Shown here: one piece after another, positions 59,890 to 64,000 of the stretch | How positions within the stretch are numbered: the first letter of the stretch is position 1 | Layout of the letters: every line of letters begins with the position of its first letter | Assembly: GCA_012317185.1 (NCBI GenBank) | Contig: CP048838.1 | Span: forward strand, 2,294,001 to 2,358,000 | Length of the DNA: 64,000 bases | Reading direction: 5' to 3' | DNA from: [Clostridium] innocuum | GTDB taxonomy: Bacteria > Bacillota_I > Bacilli_A > Erysipelotrichales > Erysipelotrichaceae | Program-made: the position numbers and the translations under genes | Notes under the pieces: model-generated | The model's input: the letters and a program-made list of their open reading frames with translations, nothing else | The model's database searches: none | Told to the model about the DNA's origin: nothing

Positions 59890-60477
59890 TCATTTCTCCT
59901 TTTCCATAAAGGCTACCAGCTTTGCCAGCGCACGCCCGCGATGGGAAACACGGTTTTTCTGTTCCTCACTCACATTTGCCAGTGTGGTTCCATAAGGCGG
60001 ATAATAGAAAATAGGGTCATAGCCAAAGCCCTTTGCGCCTTCCATATGGTCTGCCACAATGCCCTCTACGACTCCGGTAAAGACATGCTCACTGCCATCT
60101 GCCTGCACATAGGCGATCGCACAGATAAACTGACAGCCCTTATCCTCGGCATGCCTGCATTGATCGATCAGATATTGATTTTTCACATCATAGGAGGTAT
60201 CCCTGCCCATAAAGCGTGCGGAATAGATACCCGGTGCGCCATCCAGTGCATTGACAGCAAGACCGCTGTCATCCGCAATCACCTCGATTCCCAGACGCTC
60301 ATGAATTGCCTTTGCCTTAATCAGGGCATTTTCTTCAAAGGTTGTCCCTGTTTCTTCAATCTCGATATCCTCCTTTAGATCGAGCAATGTCTTCACGGTA
60401 TATCCAAGCGGCCTGAGCATTTCTTCAAATTCCTGCGCCTTATGCGCATTGGCGCTTGCAAGCATGATTTCTTTCAT
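59890..60477 (-). CDS. rdgB: Non-canonical purine NTP pyrophosphatase (RdgB/HAM1)
   Basis: RdgB hydrolyses dITP, ITP and XTP to keep deaminated purines out of nucleic acids. The 195-residue protein has MLASANAHKAQEF, TGTTFEENALIKAKA, ADDSGLAVNALDGAPGIYSAR and GFGYDPIFYYPPYGTTLA with the C-terminal SHRGRALAKL. All key residues are present. It overlaps the upstream radical SAM gene by 4 nt (ATGA). Confidence 0.96.
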   Translation of the reverse strand: MKEIMLASANAHKAQEFEEMLRPLGYTVKTLLDLKEDIEIEETGTTFEENALIKAKAIHERLGIEVIADDSGLAVNALDGAPGIYSARFMGRDTSYDVKNQYLIDQCRHAEDKGCQFICAIAYVQADGSEHVFTGVVEGIVADHMEGAKGFGYDPIFYYPPYGTTLANVSEEQKNRVSHRGRALAKLVAFMEKEK

Positions 60478-62147
60478 CGTGTCATCTCCTTGATTTCTGT
60501 TATTTTCTCATTGATAAACCACTGTCTCGGATATTGCTGGTGACGATTGTACAGCACCAGCTGATAGCCTGCTTCCCCGCAATAGCCGATATCCGCCACA
60601 CCATAGCGAAACAGCGTATCCTGATTGGCAATCCCCTGCTTCAGGGCAAAGGAAAGCAGCTCCTTTTTTTTCTCCAGCGTTACCCATGGCCGTGTGAAGC
60701 GATGCGGCTTCTGTTTAAAATTACGGTAATACTGCATCAGCAGGATGGCATCCACCAGACGTTCATCCTGTGTATTCAGTAACGGATAAAAGCAGCGAAA
60801 CAGCTCATAGGGCTGATAGGGACGAGGCAGCTTTTCATACTCCTGTCCCAGATCCATAAATAATGCAAATGCACTCTCATACCAGTGCAGCTTCAGGATT
60901 GCGGTAATCACACTGCGACAGGCTGCGCTGTTCCAGAATTTTTCAACCGCCTCTGCACACGCATGAATCCGCTGCATCTCCTCTTCCTTCAGCCACGCAC
61001 TGGCCCGAACATCATAGGGGGCATTTTCCTGAAACACGAAGTGATAGCTTTCCCGCTGACTTCGCAGCTTGGTTCCCTTCAGCAGCTTGAGAATACCAAG
61101 CTGCAGCTCACTGGCCTGCAGGGAAAACAGAGTATCAAAGGAGACCTGAAACAAATTCAGATCCTCATAGGGCAGACCGGCAATCAAATCCACATGCATG
61201 ACAGCACCGCTTGCCTTCAGTCGCTGAATGACCTCTATGAGACGTTCGTTATTCTGGGTGCGTCCAACCGCGTGCAGCGTCCTGGTATGAAAGGACTGCA
61301 CGCCGATTTCAAAGCGGAAGCGACCGGGAACAGCCTCCTCACAGAAAAACTGCAGCAGCTCCTCACTCAGTGTTTCCGCAACGATTTCAAATTGGAAAAT
61401 CTGATGAGTACAGTATTCATTCATATAGCGTGCAATCTGCAAAGCGCGCTTGGGATCTGCATTGAAGGTGCGATCCAGCAGCTTCACCTGCGTTACTCTG
61501 CTGTCCTTCAGCTTGTGCAGTATCCTCATGATATACTCCATGGAAAACATGCGGACAGCTCGATCGGCGGAGGACAGGCAGTAGGTGCAGCCGTATGGAC
61601 AGCCTCTGCTTGTCTCCAGATAAAAATACTGCCTGTCCATCCCCGCCTCATCCATTTCCATGAAATACGGTGCTTCAAAGCGCTCCAGCCATGCAAGGTC
61701 AGTTTTGCGATATTCCGTATTGGGATACTGCTTTGTGTAAATACCTGAAACCGGATACGCTTTTGCTTCCTCCAGCATGGTGATGTATTCCCATACACTC
61801 TGTTCCCCTTCTCCGATACTGATGGCATCCACACCCTCATCCAGCAGATCATAGGACTCGTAGCTGACCTCCGGACCACCAACCAGTATATGCAGATTGC
61901 TGTTTTGCTGCTTCAGCAAAACAATGACCCTTCGGATCAGCTGAATATTCCATATATAGCAGCTGAAGCATACCACCTCCGGCTGTACGGATAAAATATC
62001 CTGTGCGATCCACTCCTCCTGCTCTTTTATCGTATATTCCCTTATCGTGACGCATTCCTTATGCGGAGCTGTCGTATACAGCCAGCGCAAAGCAAGATTC
62101 TTATGTATATATTTAGCATTGCATGTCGTCAGCAGAACTTTTTTCAC
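60474..62147 (-). CDS. B12-binding radical SAM protein (DUF4080 family)
   Basis: A 557-residue protein. An N-terminal cobalamin-binding-like domain (about 1-140, with LVGGPEVSYESYDLLDEGVDAISIGEGE) precedes the radical SAM core: LETSRGCPYGCTYCLSSAD holds the CxxxCxxC cluster motif. A C-terminal DUF4080 domain (about 375-557) follows. The family is thought to modify RNA, lipids or other substrates, but no reaction is known. GTG start after GAAGGTG. It leads the rdgB-trmL group. Confidence 0.88.
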   Translation of the reverse strand: MKKVLLTTCNAKYIHKNLALRWLYTTAPHKECVTIREYTIKEQEEWIAQDILSVQPEVVCFSCYIWNIQLIRRVIVLLKQQNSNLHILVGGPEVSYESYDLLDEGVDAISIGEGEQSVWEYITMLEEAKAYPVSGIYTKQYPNTEYRKTDLAWLERFEAPYFMEMDEAGMDRQYFYLETSRGCPYGCTYCLSSADRAVRMFSMEYIMRILHKLKDSRVTQVKLLDRTFNADPKRALQIARYMNEYCTHQIFQFEIVAETLSEELLQFFCEEAVPGRFRFEIGVQSFHTRTLHAVGRTQNNERLIEVIQRLKASGAVMHVDLIAGLPYEDLNLFQVSFDTLFSLQASELQLGILKLLKGTKLRSQRESYHFVFQENAPYDVRASAWLKEEEMQRIHACAEAVEKFWNSAACRSVITAILKLHWYESAFALFMDLGQEYEKLPRPYQPYELFRCFYPLLNTQDERLVDAILLMQYYRNFKQKPHRFTRPWVTLEKKKELLSFALKQGIANQDTLFRYGVADIGYCGEAGYQLVLYNRHQQYPRQWFINEKITEIKEMTR

Positions 62148-62195
62148 TTCTTCACCTTCTCGCTATTTATTCTAACAAATTTTACTTAAATATGC

Positions 62196-62201
62196 TATGA
62201 T
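62196..62201 (+). promoter_or_regulatory. Extended -10 element of the choline-kinase-like gene
   Basis: TGC-TATGAT, about 17 nt before the start codon; no clear -35. Confidence 0.45.
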
Positions 62202-62217
62202 TAAACAGGTGATATGA

Positions 62218-63048
62218 ATGAAAGCAATGGATTTTCTGGATACGCTGTTTTTCGATCCGGATATTACGATACGTGATATGCATAAAGGGCTGACCAATCA
62301 GAACTTCCTTCTGGAAATGAATCAGGAAACATATGTCCTGCGCATTCCCCGCGCAGACAGCGAGCATATTGTGAACCGGCATCACGAAACGATGGCTCTG
62401 GAGGCTGTGCGGGATGCGGATATCGATGTGGAAACGATTTATTATGATGAAGCAAGCGGCTATAAGGTTACACGGTATCTGCCGGATGCCAGAACCTACA
62501 GAGAATGCGAAGACCCCTGCAAGCTGGAACGGACAGCTGCCCTTATGAAACGGTTCCATTCGCTGCAGAAGCGTGTGGATGCCGATTTTGAACCGATTCG
62601 TCGACTGCAGGGCTATCGAAACCGCCTCCGGCAGCCGCTGTACGATCTGACCCCGTATGAGGATGCCATACAGGCAGTTTATCATTTAAACAACCCCCGT
62701 ATCCTCTGTCATAACGACTGGGTGGATGGGAATATCCTGTTTACAAAGGATAAGACCTATCTGATTGATTTTGAATATGCCGCTAACAACGATCCGCTGT
62801 TTGATGTCATGTCCTTTCTGAGTGAGAACCAGATAGAGGATCCAGCCCTGCGGGAGCGCTTCTATGCCGTGTATTTCAACGAAATGAATGCTACCGTGCG
62901 CAGGCAGCTTGATATCTGGGAGAATTTCCAGAATCTGTTATGGTGCTGCTGGGCGATGATGATGTGGGAAAGCCGCCATGAGAGCGTATACCGCGCAATT
63001 GCCCGTGATAAATACGAGGCCTTAAAAAGAAAAAATCCGAACACCTGA
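62218..63048 (+). CDS. Choline/ethanolamine kinase-like phosphotransferase (LicA type)
   Basis: A 276-residue phosphotransferase of the choline kinase/APH fold. GLTNQNFLLEMNQETYVLRIPR is the nucleotide-binding start, ILCHNDWVDGNILF the catalytic loop (Asp and Asn), and TYLIDFEYAANNDPLFDVMSFLSE the metal-binding block. LicA phosphorylates choline for surface decoration; an aminoglycoside phosphotransferase is less likely because of the N-terminal motif. The start follows AGGTGATATGA. It is ended by an unusually long inverted repeat. Confidence 0.85.
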   Translation: MKAMDFLDTLFFDPDITIRDMHKGLTNQNFLLEMNQETYVLRIPRADSEHIVNRHHETMALEAVRDADIDVETIYYDEASGYKVTRYLPDARTYRECEDPCKLERTAALMKRFHSLQKRVDADFEPIRRLQGYRNRLRQPLYDLTPYEDAIQAVYHLNNPRILCHNDWVDGNILFTKDKTYLIDFEYAANNDPLFDVMSFLSENQIEDPALRERFYAVYFNEMNATVRRQLDIWENFQNLLWCCWAMMMWESRHESVYRAIARDKYEALKRKNPNT

Positions 63049-63140
63049 TACCGTTGTGCCAAAGCTTCTCAACGTTGCTGTGATATGTTGTTTCGCATAC
63101 GTTGAAGCTGGCTGATGCTGCCGCAGGTGAGCGGATTTTT
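63031..63140. terminator. Long nested inverted repeat, likely bidirectional terminator
   Basis: Outer arms AAAAATCCG and CGGATTTTT flank CACCTG/CAGGTG, and inside lies GCCAaAGCTTctCAACGT paired with ACGTTGAAGCTGGC. The structure overlaps the stop of the choline-kinase-like gene and abuts the stop of the ABC permease, so it separates two convergent genes. Confidence 0.65.
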
Positions 63141-64000
63141 TATGCTGCATCCTTTTTCCGGAAGATCCAGCGTGTTGCAACATACAGGAGTCCGCAGGAT
63201 ATTCCCAACGTCAGAATACCATTCAGATAGGTATAGGACGTATAGCCGCTGAGAATGTCCACGGGATTGAAATAGGTGAACGGAAGCCATGCATACCATG
63301 TCTCGGTATTGGCCGGCTGTGCAATTCCCATGCCAAGCAGCAGAATGGCAAGCGTCAGAACCAGTGATGTCATCTTGTTTCTGCAAATGGCATTAAACAG
63401 CATATTCAGCAGCATGCAGAAGAGGATGACAAGCAGCGCCATCAGGACACACCAGCCTGTGAACTGCCACATCGGCAAAAAATCAAATTTGGAATTCGGA
63501 CTCTGTGTCTGATAAGGAATGGAAAAATACCGCGTAATTCCAAGCGTATATGTCATTGCATTATTTTCTTCTGTTTCCGCCAGGGTGTTCTCCATCTGTT
63601 CCAAAGAGGTCAATCCCTGCACATTGGACAACACCGGTGCCTGCATACGCTCATAGTGATCAAAGATGCCGAAGCACAGGGAAAGCAGCAGAAGCGGTAT
63701 AAAGAATATGGCACACAGCGCCGCAAGATTGGTGCGTATTTTCTGGTGCAGATAACAAATGCGTTTGCGTGGCTGTGACAGCAGTGTTTTGATAACCCCG
63801 CTATCCCGGTCCTCATGAATGGAGTCAAAGCACAGAAGCGTGATCAATATAACCGGCAGTATCGGAAACAGGGAGCGCATGAACTGTACGATCAGCGTAG
63901 CGCTGTCCGTTGTGGAATAGGTCAAAGTGGCAATCCCCTGCTTTTCCAGCTGATCATAAAACCGGGCGGTGAACTGATAATACGGAAACATCTGAGTTTC
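63140..64000 (-). CDS. ABC-2 type transporter permease (5' end outside window)
   Basis: The last 286 residues of an ABC-2 permease are visible; the start lies beyond the right edge. Six hydrophobic segments can be read: near LFPILPVILITLLCF, ALCAIFFIPLLLLSLCFGIF, FTGWCVLMALLVILFCMLLNMLF, MTSLVLTLAILLLGMGIA and two more, with an extracytoplasmic loop containing QTQSPNSKFDF. A cytosolic SQPRKRICYLHQKI stretch follows the first segment, typical of the family. The matching ATPase is presumably outside the window; the substrate is unknown. Confidence 0.8.
   Translation of the reverse strand, partial: ETQMFPYYQFTARFYDQLEKQGIATLTYSTTDSATLIVQFMRSLFPILPVILITLLCFDSIHEDRDSGVIKTLLSQPRKRICYLHQKIRTNLAALCAIFFIPLLLLSLCFGIFDHYERMQAPVLSNVQGLTSLEQMENTLAETEENNAMTYTLGITRYFSIPYQTQSPNSKFDFLPMWQFTGWCVLMALLVILFCMLLNMLFNAICRNKMTSLVLTLAILLLGMGIAQPANTETWYAWLPFTYFNPVDILSGYTSYTYLNGILTLGISCGLLYVATRWIFRKKDAA

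Noticed and set aside
1..64000. tRNA, rRNA or CRISPR arrays
   Set aside because: I saw no cloverleaf-like tract, no rRNA sequence and no regularly spaced short repeats; inverted repeats found are terminators, leader structures or IS ends.

Overview
The window reads as a chromosomal segment of a low-to-mid GC Bacillota. Gene orders match Bacillus-type neighbourhoods: rimP-nusA-rnpM-ylxQ-infB; rplU-prp-rpmA-obg; and rel-apt-recJ-secDF-comN-spoVB-yrbG-yrzE-ruvB-ruvA. Several traits point to Erysipelotrichia, close to Mollicutes: L32 begins MAVQQRR and has a shortened C-S-C knuckle, NusA carries a long acidic tail, and IF2 has a very short N-terminus. A relative of [Clostridium] innocuum is my inference; no database was consulted. 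Most genes lie on the minus strand.

Layout. 1-4.6 kb holds the nusA-infB operon and rpmF-yceD, each with a good sigma-A promoter. 4.7-7.5 kb holds an alpha/beta hydrolase and a divergent tmcAL-ydcF pair. 7.5-10.9 kb is an AT-richer accessory patch: a lincosamide-nucleotidyltransferase-like gene, a flavodoxin/ferredoxin gene broken by a frameshift, acetyltransferases (one decayed) and a lipoprotein. 10.9-22.7 kb is the conserved stringent-response, secretion and recombination block. 23-27.9 kb carries an unknown membrane protein, exoA, a DUF4352 protein, two small Ser/Thr-kinase-like proteins and a divergent XRE regulator. 28-30.6 kb holds obg and the L27/Prp/L21 operon. 30.6-32.6 kb is an IS66-family element with recognisable inverted ends. 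33.5-40 kb is the branched-chain amino acid operon ilvA-ilvB-ilvN-ilvC-ilvD. 40-51.5 kb holds a DUF815 ATPase, a tail protease next to a diguanylate cyclase, a MacB-like ABC pair, a YitT protein, an atypical asparagine synthetase and a nitroreductase. 51.7-55.3 kb holds rmuC, a decayed IS607-type element (resolvase plus TnpB) and a ComK-like regulator. 55.4-64 kb holds RidA with a Cys-rich tail, a CNNM/CorC protein, small genes, a radical SAM-rdgB-trmL cluster, a choline-kinase-like gene and the end of an ABC-2 permease.

The strongest regulatory signal is upstream of ilvA. A short leader ORF has eleven consecutive Ile/Val/Leu codons. A 15-nt segment of that ORF can pair with the 5' arm of the terminator in front of ilvA, with one G-U pair. 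This is the arrangement expected of ribosome-mediated attenuation, and no T-box motif is visible. Other points of interest are terminators whose hairpins include the stop codon of the gene they end, ComK- and ComN-like proteins in one window, an asparagine synthetase without its nucleophilic Cys, and kinases lacking the Gly-rich loop and with DFE in place of DFG.
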